Shown: positions 1-6,545, numbered from the stretch's first letter. The stretch: DNA of 7,169 nucleotides from Comamonas sp. (GCA_018384835.1 JAHAYB010000230.1:1-7169); one strand, 5' to 3'. Notes: generated from the letters alone by a model not told the origin. Numbers and translations: made by a program.

Positions 1-12
1 GACATAGGCTGC

Positions 13-1227
13 TTACTCTTGTTGCAGGAAGGCTTGAATCAGCGGGGCGAGGCGTTGCACGATTTCATCGGCTTCGGCGCGGCTCAAAATTAAGGGGGGA
101 ACCAGGCGCACCACGGTATCGGCGGTAACGTTCAGGAGCAAGCCAGCATCCGCCGCTTGCTGAAGTAACACGCCGCAGGGCTTGTTCAGCTCAATGCCAA
201 TAATCAAGCCTTGGCCGCGAATATCGACCACGCCGGCGGTGCTGCCCAGAGCGGTTTTGAGCTGGGTTTTCAGGTAATCGCCCACTTCAACGGTGTTGGC
301 TAGCAGGTGGTCTTCTTCCATGATGCGGATGGTTTCTACACCAGCGCGCATGGATAAGGGGTTGCCGCCAAAGGTGGAGCCGTGGTTGCCCGCTTGCAGC
401 ACTTGCGCCGCCGCGCCATGCGCCAGCACTGCGCCCACGGGTACGCCTGCGCCAAGGCCCTTGGCCAAGGTCATGACATCTGGGGTAATGCCTGCCCACT
501 GGTGGGCAAACCATTTGCCGGTGCGCCCCATGCCCGATTGCACCTCGTCAAACATCAGCAGCCAGCCTTTGGCATCGCACAGGGCGCGTACTTGCTGCAT
601 GTAGTCGTTGCGCATGGGGTGCAGGCCGCCTTCGCCTTGCACGGGTTCCATCATGATGGCCACAACATCGTTGCGCCCAGCGGTGGCGGCCTCTAGTGCG
701 GCAAAGTCATTGGGGGCAACGCGGATAAAGCCTTCTAGCAGCGCGCCAAAGCCGCTATGCACCTTGGGGTTGGCAGTGGCGCTCATGGTGGCGATAGAGC
801 GGCCATGAAAAGCGTGCTCATAGACGACGATGTGTGGGTTGGCAATGCCCTTATCGACCCCGTATTTGCGGGCGATTTTGATGGCCGCCTCGTTGGCCTC
901 TAGGCCGGTGCTGCAAAAAAAGGCGTTGCTCATGCCGGAGCGCTCCGTGAGCAAGGCGGCTAGCTTTTCCTGATTAGGAATGTGGTAGTAGTTAGAGACG
1001 TGAATCAGCTTGGTAAGCTGCTCTTGCAGGGCAGGAACCAGCTTGGGGTGGTTGTGCCCCAGGGTGTTGACGGCAATGCCGGCCAGTGCGTCCAGGTATT
1101 CCTTGCCGTTAACGTCCCAGACGCGGCAGCCCTGGCCACGCTCTAGCGCAATGGGCAAGCGGCCATAGGTGGGCATCACATGGGGGGAAGCGGCCTCGGC
1201 CTTGTTGGACTGGGTTGGGACGGTCAT
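13..1227 (-). CDS. argD: Acetylornithine aminotransferase (class III PLP-dependent)
   Basis: Cytosolic PLP enzyme that converts N-acetylglutamate 5-semialdehyde and glutamate to N2-acetylornithine and 2-oxoglutarate in arginine synthesis; family members often also serve lysine synthesis as succinyl-DAP aminotransferase. The 404 residues match the usual family length (about 390-405). Visible motifs: YGRLPIAL at 21-28, the substrate/cofactor loop STGLEANEAAIKIAR at 106-120, HGRSIATMSAT near 141-151, EPVQGEGG at 194-201, the cofactor aspartate in FDEVQSGMGRTGK (226-238), the Schiff-base lysine K256 in TLAKGLGAGVPVGA, and TFGGNPL at 285-291. The start at 1227 is supported by an AGGAG 8 bases upstream. 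M18 is an alternative, because many homologues begin near the MPTYGR segment. It is transcribed away from the repeat-protein gene. No other arg gene is visible. Other class III aminotransferases (ornithine, GABA) are possible but fit less well. Confidence 0.93.
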   Translation of the reverse strand: MTVPTQSNKAEAASPHVMPTYGRLPIALERGQGCRVWDVNGKEYLDALAGIAVNTLGHNHPKLVPALQEQLTKLIHVSNYYHIPNQEKLAALLTERSGMSNAFFCSTGLEANEAAIKIARKYGVDKGIANPHIVVYEHAFHGRSIATMSATANPKVHSGFGALLEGFIRVAPNDFAALEAATAGRNDVVAIMMEPVQGEGGLHPMRNDYMQQVRALCDAKGWLLMFDEVQSGMGRTGKWFAHQWAGITPDVMTLAKGLGAGVPVGAVLAHGAAAQVLQAGNHGSTFGGNPLSMRAGVETIRIMEEDHLLANTVEVGDYLKTQLKTALGSTAGVVDIRGQGLIIGIELNKPCGVLLQQAADAGLLLNVTADTVVRLVPPLILSRAEADEIVQRLAPLIQAFLQQE

Positions 1228-1235
1228 GAAAGCAT

Positions 1236-1240
1236 CTCCT
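1236..1240 (-). promoter_or_regulatory. Ribosome binding site of argD
   Basis: On the minus strand AGGAG lies 8 bases before the ATG at 1227. It supports the longer argD start over the internal methionine at residue 18. Confidence 0.65.
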
Positions 1241-1361
1241 GCGCAGCAGTGTGGAAGAACAAATTCAAAAGTAAACCGCGCATTCTAAAAGAGCGGACTG
1301 GGTTTGCGTGCGGTGGTGGGCACAATGCACACTAGGCGCAAGGTAAGGATGGCAAGGCTAA

Positions 1362-1399
1362 GGGATAGCGGCTATTACAACACGGCCAGGGGATAGCGG
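1362..1399. repeat. Direct decamer repeat GGGATAGCGG
   Basis: GGGATAGCGG occurs at 1362-1371 and again at 1390-1399, start to start 28 bases, in the argD/repeat-gene intergenic region. It could be a pair of protein binding sites or a small duplication. Only the identity of the two copies is seen; the function is unknown. Confidence 0.4.
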
Positions 1400-1416
1400 G
1401 TAAAAAGCCAAGTGAA

Positions 1417-1449
1417 CACCATTTTTTTCTTGGTATCTATAAAATGGTG
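1417..1449. promoter_or_regulatory. Perfect 9+9 bp inverted repeat, candidate operator over a promoter
   Basis: CACCATTTT (1417-1425) is repeated inverted as AAAATGGTG (1441-1449) around a 15-base centre. The right arm overlaps a -10-like TATAAAAT (1438-1445), about 120 bases before the repeat-protein start. The arrangement fits an operator for a dimeric regulator covering a promoter. A hairpin in a leader transcript is the alternative. It is not followed by a T run on the plus strand, so a terminator is unlikely in that direction. The regulator is not identified. Confidence 0.35.
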
Positions 1450-1557
1450 AGAGCATTAAAAGCCGATATAGTGCTTAGTTGGTGTGCCTACTGGTTCTTG
1501 TGTGTTTGTGTGCTGCTGTATCAGCATACTCGGTAAAGATATTAGATATTAAGAAAA

Positions 1558-1562
1558 GAGGG
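1558..1562 (+). promoter_or_regulatory. Ribosome binding site of the repeat-protein gene
   Basis: The purine-rich GAGGG within AAGAGGG lies 5 bases before the ATG at 1568. It is the only good start signal here and fixes the N-terminus at MSDLKLK. Confidence 0.55.
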
Positions 1563-1567
1563 TTGCT

Positions 1568-4375
1568 ATGTCAGACTTAAAATTAAAAGACGTAAAATCT
1601 TGGACGGTACAAGATTTCCGCGACAACGTAAACCAGCTTGACGAAAAGCTGGCTAAAGGCCTAGGGCAAAGCCTACTAAGCCAGCTAGATGCGAGCGATA
1701 TTCAAAATTTGGATGTCACTTATTTAAGCGCCCAGCAAATCAGCGCGATGGATGCCAATAACTTTGCCGGTGGGGCGCTGACGTACTTGGGGCAACTATC
1801 AGCCTCTCAGGCCAAGGGGCTGACCAAAAATCACATTACCGCCTTGGGTGCGAATGTAGGGGCGCTGGATGAGCAGGTGGTGAAAAAGCTCTCTGCCCAG
1901 CAGTTGCAAGGATTAAATAGCAGCACACACATAGAAGCCTTGGGCAATAAAATCAGCAGCCTTACAGCCAGCCAATTAAAAAAACTCACCGGCGAGCAAA
2001 TCAAATGGTTGACTACCGACCAAATTGCAGAATTAAATGTCAAGCAAATGCGGGCATTGACACCACAACAGGTCGCCAACATTGAAGTGCAAGACTTGGT
2101 GAAACTCTCGGACTCGGCCATACAGGCCATGACGGCCAAACAAATCAAAGCACTGACTAAAGAGCAAATTCAGAGCTTAGAGGTCTCGCAAATTGAACAG
2201 CTCTCGGTCTCTCAAATCAAGGCTTTTACACCTGAGCAAATTAAAAACCTCACTACCTCCCAAATTGCAGCGCTAGAAGTGCCGCAAATGAAGGGGCTGA
2301 CCGCCAAGCACCTGGCCGCCATGCAGTCTGACCAAGTGGCTGCCCTGGATGTGGATAGTTTGGCTGCATTAAAATCAGGGCAAATCAAAAGCCTGAGTGC
2401 GAAAAATATCCAAGCCTTAACCACGGAGCAAGTCGCTGGCTTGAGTGCTAAGCAAGTCAGGAGCTTGAGCACAAGCCAAATCGCAGCCTTGGAAATTGAG
2501 GATTTGAAGAGTATTACCGATATAGCCTTAAAAGCATTGTCTGCCAAGCAAATCAAAGCCTTAACGGCCAACCAAATCAGCAACCTTTCTATTGAGCAGG
2601 TTCAGGATTTGACCATTGCCCAGCTCAAGCAATTTACTACTGAGCAAATCAAGCATTTTACCAGCGAGCAAATTATTGCTTTAGAGGTCGAGCAGATGCG
2701 TGGTCTCACCGCCAAGCAATTGGGCGCTATGCTAACGGAACAAATTGCCGCTATTGAGGTAGAAGACTTTGTAGAGCTTAAATCCAAACAGCTTAAACTG
2801 CTGAATGCAAGCCAAATAAAGAGTTTAACCACCGAGCAGGCAGAAAATCTAACCATCAAACAAATCAAAGGTTTTACAGTAAACCAAGTTGCCGCGATAG
2901 AGGCAGAGGATTTAAATGTGCTGGATGACGAGCAATTCCAAGCATTTTCAGCCAAACAAATCAAGTTTATTGATATACCCACTTTGGATGCCGATAGAAT
3001 TTTTGACTTATCTAAAACCCAAGTACGTGGTTTAACAACTGACCAGTTTGTTCGCCTCAGTACGGCACATATCAGTAACTTTGATGAAGAACAAGCCTCG
3101 TACTTTACCGATAAACAAATGGCAGTTCTTTCCTCTGAACAGTGGAGTGCATTAGACCCATTTAGCTTGTCAGAGGTCAAACCCAGCGCCCTTAAACTGG
3201 TGACTGCTGCGCAGTTAGAGGGTATGACAACCCAGCAAATGAGTATGCTTTCTTATAAAGCGCTGGAAGGTTTTACGAAAACCAATGCCCTGCATGGCTT
3301 GAGTACCGATGCCTTACAAGCCCTCACGCCAGACCAAGCGGGTGATTTATCGGCCAAAGGCTTTTTCAATAAACTAAGCACCGACCAGTTCCAGCAAGGG
3401 CTGAGCACAGCGGCCATTGCTGCTATTGACAGCAAGCAAATTCAAGCATTAGATAAATCAAAAATTACGGCGCTGAGCTTAGAACAAGCCCAAGCCCTGG
3501 TAGCTGGCCAAATCCAAGCCTTGACAGCTAGCCAGATTGCTGTCTTTAGTGAGGATAATTTTGCAGGGCTGGGTACAGAGCAAATCCAAGCCTTCCTAGA
3601 AGGGCAAATGTCGGCCTTGACCTCCAGCCAAGTGGAGCGTTTAAGCTCAGACCAGTTTGCCGCCTTGTCTGCAAAACAGCTGGGAGGAATGGGGACGGCC
3701 AATATTTCCGTACTCAGTAGTGACCATATCCAGCAGCTGACTACCGAGCAGATTCAAGGCTTTAAGGCCGCTCAAATTAGTGATGGCTTTACCTCTGAGC
3801 AGCTCAATATGCTCAATACAGAGCAGGTTGGGGCTTTGACAAGCAGCCAAATTACCGCCCTGTCCGTTGAAGTGATTGCCGCTATGGGTGAAGATAAACT
3901 CAATGCTTGGAAAACAAGCACTGATAAAATAGCCGCACTTACCACCACACAAATCGATGCAATTGCCACCGATGCCATTGCCAGTATCGCCAAAGAGGTA
4001 TTAACGCACTTGAGCAGTAGCCAGCTTGCTGCAATGGGTAGTGCCCAAATCAATCAACTGCAAGGTGAAGAGCAAATTGCCCATTTAACCGCCAGCCAGC
4101 TCAATGCTTGGGAGGGGGACAATAGCAAAATACAGGCGATTAAATCAGAGTTTATCGCCGCAGGCCAAATTGCTGGTTTAAGTGATACCTTTATGCTAGG
4201 TATGACGCAAGCACAATTTGATGCCATATTTACCAGCGATAACAGCAAGTTCTCGCAAATCACAACTGACCAAATTATGGCACTGACACCCCAAAAAGGT
4301 ACAAACCTGAGTTTTACCACCGACCAGCTTGCTGCCATGCAATCGAGCGTCAAGGATATTTGGGAGCAGGCATAA
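1568..4375 (+). CDS. Large octapeptide-repeat protein of unknown function (LTxxQIxA repeats)
   Basis: An uninterrupted 935-residue frame. Residues 1-52 are a less regular leader (MSDLKLKDVKSWTVQDF...). From residue 53 to about 847 the protein is an almost continuous array of octads, consensus L-[ST]-x-x-Q-[IV]-x-[AGS], for example LTTEQIQG at 724-731. L can be F, M or I. A few units are 7, 9 or 10 residues long. Residues 773-935 hold variant units with LNAW and DNSK inserts. There is no cysteine, no glycine-rich RTX nonapeptide, no signal peptide and no hydrophobic membrane segment. The S/T-x-x-Q/E pattern resembles helix N-capping, so a solenoid of short helices is possible, but a beta-solenoid cannot be excluded. 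I recall similar LTxxQI arrays in large, poorly characterised proteobacterial proteins, and know of no established function. GC is lower than in the flanking genes. It is followed by mpl after 47 bases without an obvious terminator. A surface, matrix or scaffold role is only a guess. Confidence 0.9.
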   Translation: MSDLKLKDVKSWTVQDFRDNVNQLDEKLAKGLGQSLLSQLDASDIQNLDVTYLSAQQISAMDANNFAGGALTYLGQLSASQAKGLTKNHITALGANVGALDEQVVKKLSAQQLQGLNSSTHIEALGNKISSLTASQLKKLTGEQIKWLTTDQIAELNVKQMRALTPQQVANIEVQDLVKLSDSAIQAMTAKQIKALTKEQIQSLEVSQIEQLSVSQIKAFTPEQIKNLTTSQIAALEVPQMKGLTAKHLAAMQSDQVAALDVDSLAALKSGQIKSLSAKNIQALTTEQVAGLSAKQVRSLSTSQIAALEIEDLKSITDIALKALSAKQIKALTANQISNLSIEQVQDLTIAQLKQFTTEQIKHFTSEQIIALEVEQMRGLTAKQLGAMLTEQIAAIEVEDFVELKSKQLKLLNASQIKSLTTEQAENLTIKQIKGFTVNQVAAIEAEDLNVLDDEQFQAFSAKQIKFIDIPTLDADRIFDLSKTQVRGLTTDQFVRLSTAHISNFDEEQASYFTDKQMAVLSSEQWSALDPFSLSEVKPSALKLVTAAQLEGMTTQQMSMLSYKALEGFTKTNALHGLSTDALQALTPDQAGDLSAKGFFNKLSTDQFQQGLSTAAIAAIDSKQIQALDKSKITALSLEQAQALVAGQIQALTASQIAVFSEDNFAGLGTEQIQAFLEGQMSALTSSQVERLSSDQFAALSAKQLGGMGTANISVLSSDHIQQLTTEQIQGFKAAQISDGFTSEQLNMLNTEQVGALTSSQITALSVEVIAAMGEDKLNAWKTSTDKIAALTTTQIDAIATDAIASIAKEVLTHLSSSQLAAMGSAQINQLQGEEQIAHLTASQLNAWEGDNSKIQAIKSEFIAAGQIAGLSDTFMLGMTQAQFDAIFTSDNSKFSQITTDQIMALTPQKGTNLSFTTDQLAAMQSSVKDIWEQA
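1724..4108 (+). repeat. Octapeptide (24-bp) repeat array inside the large protein
   Basis: Roughly 95-100 tandem units of 8 residues run through residues 53-847. Positions 1 and 6 are hydrophobic (L/F/M/I and I/V/L/M), position 2 is mostly S or T, and position 5 is mostly Q. The phase is exact from residue 100 to 475. It then slips by a 5-residue segment (476-480) and continues with occasional 9-residue units, for example at 569, 594, 603, 732 and 831. At DNA level the units are well diverged, so the array is old rather than freshly expanded. Confidence 0.9.
1961..2992 (+). repeat. Higher-order 408-bp (17-octad, 136-residue) tandem repeats
   Basis: Copy A is residues 132-267 (1961-2368), copy B 268-403 (2369-2776), and copy C starts at 404 (2777) and is followed in strict register to about 475. 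Matching landmarks sit exactly 136 residues apart: IEVQDLVK at 172, LEIEDLKS at 308 and IEAEDLNV at 444; LEVPQMKG at 236 and LEVEQMRG at 372, each followed by LTAK(H/Q)L; LTTDQIAE at 148, LTTEQVAG at 284 and LTTEQAEN at 420. Residues 100-131 also resemble 236-267, so an older copy may precede A. After a 5-residue insertion, 481-528 resembles 340-387, which would extend copy C. The duplications were found by eye in the protein; DNA identity is only moderate. Confidence 0.75.
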
Positions 4376-4422
4376 GTTCAGTTCGATAACCCACCGCCCC
4401 AAGCCCCGTAGAATCGCCCTCC

Positions 4423-5817
4423 ATGCACATACACATACTTGGCATTTGCGGCACATTCATGGGTGGCTTGGCCGCCTTAGCGCGGGAAGCGGGGCATACC
4501 GTTACGGGTTGTGATGCGGGGGTCTATCCCCCCATGAGCGAGCAGCTCCAAGCCCTAGGTATTGCGCTGATAGAGGGCTATAGCGCCGAGCAGTTGGCGC
4601 AACTGCCCTCCCCCCCCGATTTATTTGTTGTGGGCAACGTCGTCAGCCGCGCCCGCTTGGCTGATGGCAGCCCGAAATTCCCCCTGATGGAGGCCATTCT
4701 GGATCAGGGCTTGCCCTACACCAGCGGCCCACAGTGGCTTAGTGAGCACATTTTGCAAGGCCGCCATGTGCTAGCGGTAGCGGGGACGCATGGCAAAACC
4801 ACCACCACCTCCATGCTGGCCTGGATTTTGGAATGCGCGGGGTTGCAACCAGGCTTTTTAGTGGGCGGCGTGCCGCTGGACTTTGGCGTATCTGCCCGCC
4901 TAGGGGCACAAGTGACCGGGCAAGAGCGCCCGCTGTTTGTGATTGAGGCTGACGAGTACGACACCGCGTTTTTCGACAAGCGCAGCAAATTCGTGCATTA
5001 CCGCCCGCGTACTGCCGTACTGAACAATCTGGAATTTGACCACGCCGACATCTTCTCCGACCTGGCCGCAATTGAACGCCAGTTTGCCCACCTGCTGCGT
5101 AGCGTACCGGCCAGCGGTCAGGTGATTGTCAACGGCTTGGAAGAGCCTTTACAGCGCGTACTGCACCAAGGCTGCTGGAGCGAGCAGCGCAGCTTTGGCA
5201 GCGCCGTTAGCGACTTCACCGCCCAAGGCCAGCACCATGACTTTGCCGTGCTGCTGCGTGGCGAAAAAGTTGGCCATGTACGCTGGGATTTGAGCGGCGA
5301 GCACAACCAGCTCAACGCCCTAGCGGCCATTGCCGCCGCCCAGCATGTGGGCGTAGCGCCCGAGCAAGCCTGCACTGCCCTGGCCAGCTTTCACAACGTG
5401 CGCCGCCGTATGGAGCTGCGCGGCACGGTCAACGGCGTAACGGTGTATGACGATTTTGCCCACCACCCCACGGCTATCCGTACCACGTTAGACGGCCTAC
5501 GCGCTCGCGTCGGCCAAGCGGTGCGCATTCTGGCGGTGTTCGAGCCACGCAGCAACACCATGAAACTGGGCACGATGAAGGCGCAACTGCCCTGGTCACT
5601 CAAAGAGGCGGATTTGGCCTTTTGCCACACCGCAGGTCTTGATTGGGATGCGAAAGAAGCACTTGCCCCCTTGGAAGAGGCGGGCTACACCGCTGGCGAT
5701 ATCGACACCCTGGTGCAGCAGGTGCTGGCCGCTGTGCAGCCCGGCGACCAGATTGTGTGTATGAGCAATGGCGGCTTTGGCGGCATCCACCAAAAGCTAT
5801 TGCAGGCACTGGCGTAG
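4423..5817 (+). CDS. mpl: UDP-N-acetylmuramate:L-alanyl-gamma-D-glutamyl-meso-diaminopimelate ligase
   Basis: Cytosolic Mur-ligase-family enzyme of peptidoglycan recycling. It uses ATP to join the tripeptide L-Ala-gamma-D-Glu-meso-DAP, released by murein turnover, to UDP-MurNAc, so the peptide re-enters synthesis. At 464 residues it has the normal Mpl length. The order of motifs is typical: N-terminal nucleotide-fold motif GICGTFMGGLA (8-18 region), ATP P-loop GTHGKTTTTS (121-130), EADEYDTAFFDKRSK (175-189), NNLEFDHADIF (201-211), SGEHNQLNAL (291-300), DDFAHHPTA (343-351), EPRSNTM (374-380) and SNGGFGG (448-454). The MHIHILGICGTFMGGLAALA opening and LEFDHADIF separate it from MurC. The ATG at 4423 matches the usual family start, although the bases before it (CGCCCTCC) give no good ribosome binding site. 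It may share a transcript with the repeat gene upstream, and almost certainly does with the phosphatase 2 bases downstream. Confidence 0.95.
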   Translation: MHIHILGICGTFMGGLAALAREAGHTVTGCDAGVYPPMSEQLQALGIALIEGYSAEQLAQLPSPPDLFVVGNVVSRARLADGSPKFPLMEAILDQGLPYTSGPQWLSEHILQGRHVLAVAGTHGKTTTTSMLAWILECAGLQPGFLVGGVPLDFGVSARLGAQVTGQERPLFVIEADEYDTAFFDKRSKFVHYRPRTAVLNNLEFDHADIFSDLAAIERQFAHLLRSVPASGQVIVNGLEEPLQRVLHQGCWSEQRSFGSAVSDFTAQGQHHDFAVLLRGEKVGHVRWDLSGEHNQLNALAAIAAAQHVGVAPEQACTALASFHNVRRRMELRGTVNGVTVYDDFAHHPTAIRTTLDGLRARVGQAVRILAVFEPRSNTMKLGTMKAQLPWSLKEADLAFCHTAGLDWDAKEALAPLEEAGYTAGDIDTLVQQVLAAVQPGDQIVCMSNGGFGGIHQKLLQALA

Positions 5818-5819
5818 AG

Positions 5820-6524
5820 ATGGTGCAATTGCAAATGTGCAGCGATTGGTTGAGCGTCAAAGCCCTGGTGTTCGATATGGATGGCACCTTGCTGGATACC
5901 GAGCAGCAAATCGTGCAGGCCGCCAGCCAGACCTTGCAGCATTTTGGCTACCCCGGCCTGCCGCCCGGCCATGCCATGCCGAATATGCACGGCACTTCTG
6001 ACCGCTTGATTGCCGATGTATTTGCCCAGCAAGGCTATCCCCTGCCCGACACCGTAACTGCCGTAGGGCTGGTGTTTGAAGCCTGCTATCGCGCTCTGCC
6101 ACAGCAGGCCGCGCCGGTTTACGCTGGTGCTGTGCAGTGGCTGCAATGGGCGCAAAGCCAGGGGCTGGCGCTGGCCATCTGCACTAATAAAAAACAGGCG
6201 CTAGCCATTCGGGGGCTGGAGGCCGCAGGGTTGCTACCGTTTTTTAGCCATATCACCGGGCGTGATACCTATGGCATCGCCAAGCCCGAGGCCGCCCCCC
6301 TGCTGCTGACCTTGGAACAACTGCAAGTGCGCCCGAAAGAGGCCATCTTTATCGGCGACACCCATGCCGATGCAGGCTGCGCCCAAGCCGCAGGTGTGCG
6401 CTTTTGGTGGTTCAGTGCAGGCTTTGGTCGGGAGCAAGCGCTGGCGGCCTATCCGAAGGCGGGCAGCTTTGCCAGCTATCGGGAGTTGTTGGCGGCTGCG
6501 ACTGGCGTTGCAGACCAGTCTTAA
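5820..6524 (+). CDS. HAD-superfamily hydrolase (phosphoglycolate-phosphatase-like)
   Basis: A 234-residue cytosolic phosphatase of the haloacid dehalogenase superfamily. Motif I is FDMDGTLLD with nucleophile D19 and acid/base D21. A small helical cap region follows at about 27-95. Motif II is the threonine in ICTNKK (T122), motif III the lysine in IAKPEA (K155), and motif IV IGDTHAD (D180, D184), which binds magnesium. The layout and length fit the Gph/beta-phosphoglucomutase-like subfamily with a C1 cap. The substrate is not readable from sequence; phosphoglycolate or a sugar phosphate, including MurNAc 6-phosphate as in MupP, are candidates. The frame is open upstream into mpl, but the ATG at 5820, two bases after the mpl stop, is the sensible start. 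A second ATG at 5835 would give a start closer to motif I. The Shine-Dalgarno is weak for both, which suits translational coupling to mpl. Confidence 0.88.
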   Translation: MVQLQMCSDWLSVKALVFDMDGTLLDTEQQIVQAASQTLQHFGYPGLPPGHAMPNMHGTSDRLIADVFAQQGYPLPDTVTAVGLVFEACYRALPQQAAPVYAGAVQWLQWAQSQGLALAICTNKKQALAIRGLEAAGLLPFFSHITGRDTYGIAKPEAAPLLLTLEQLQVRPKEAIFIGDTHADAGCAQAAGVRFWWFSAGFGREQALAAYPKAGSFASYRELLAAATGVADQS

Positions 6525-6535
6525 TTCTTAACTGG
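6515..6535. terminator. Weak hairpin between convergent genes, possible terminator
   Basis: CCAGT (6515-6519) and ACTGG (6531-6535) can pair around an 11-base AT-rich loop that covers the stop of the phosphatase gene. It lies at the junction of two convergent genes, where a bidirectional terminator is expected. The stem is only 5 bp and there is no T run, so the call is tentative. Confidence 0.2.
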
Positions 6536-6545
6536 CCTTAGCTAC

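Larger units (their letters stand above)
1228..1567. other. Divergent intergenic control region between argD and the repeat-protein gene
   Basis: These 340 bases hold no credible gene. They must carry promoters for two divergent genes. From about 1400 the composition becomes AT-rich toward the repeat gene. On the plus strand a -10-like TATAAAAT sits at 1438-1445, inside an inverted repeat, and a second -10-like TATAGT at 1467-1472. Neither has a good -35 at normal spacing. On the minus strand TAGAAT (1282-1287) could be the argD -10, also without a clear -35. A short perfect hairpin, TGCTG/CAGCA with a 3-base loop, lies at 1514-1526. The inverted repeat and direct repeat are listed separately. 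Confidence 0.6.

Noticed and set aside
1831..3180. Long antisense open frames across the repeat gene, themselves with a periodic IWxVVKxLIC-like pattern
   Set aside because: They are the reverse reading of the octad array: the repeat keeps the antisense frame free of stops. They are rich in C and W in fixed places that mirror the CAA-ATT codons, have no credible starts and match no family.
1568..4375. RTX toxin, pentapeptide-repeat or leucine-rich-repeat protein
   Set aside because: There are no GGxGxD nonapeptides, no A(D/N)LxX pentads and no LxxLxLxxN units. The period is 8 with hydrophobic residues at 1 and 6, which fits none of these.
1568..4375. CRISPR array or non-coding tandem repeat
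   Set aside because: The 24-bp periodicity is in protein sequence with diverged codons and a single intact frame; there are no constant DNA repeats with unique spacers.
3253..4456. Further minus-strand frames in the 3' half of the repeat gene
   Set aside because: Also shadows of the repeat coding strand; no ribosome sites, no recognisable domains.
4423..5817. MurC (UDP-MurNAc:L-alanine ligase)
   Set aside because: The opening MHIHILGICGTFMGG, the LEFDHADIF motif and the isolated position outside a division/cell-wall cluster fit Mpl better.
5643..5819. N-terminal extension of the HAD gene into mpl
   Set aside because: The added 59 residues (MGCERSTCPLGRGGLHR...) are an out-of-frame reading of conserved mpl codons. 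HAD motif I sits about 19 residues from the ATG at 5820, as expected for the family.
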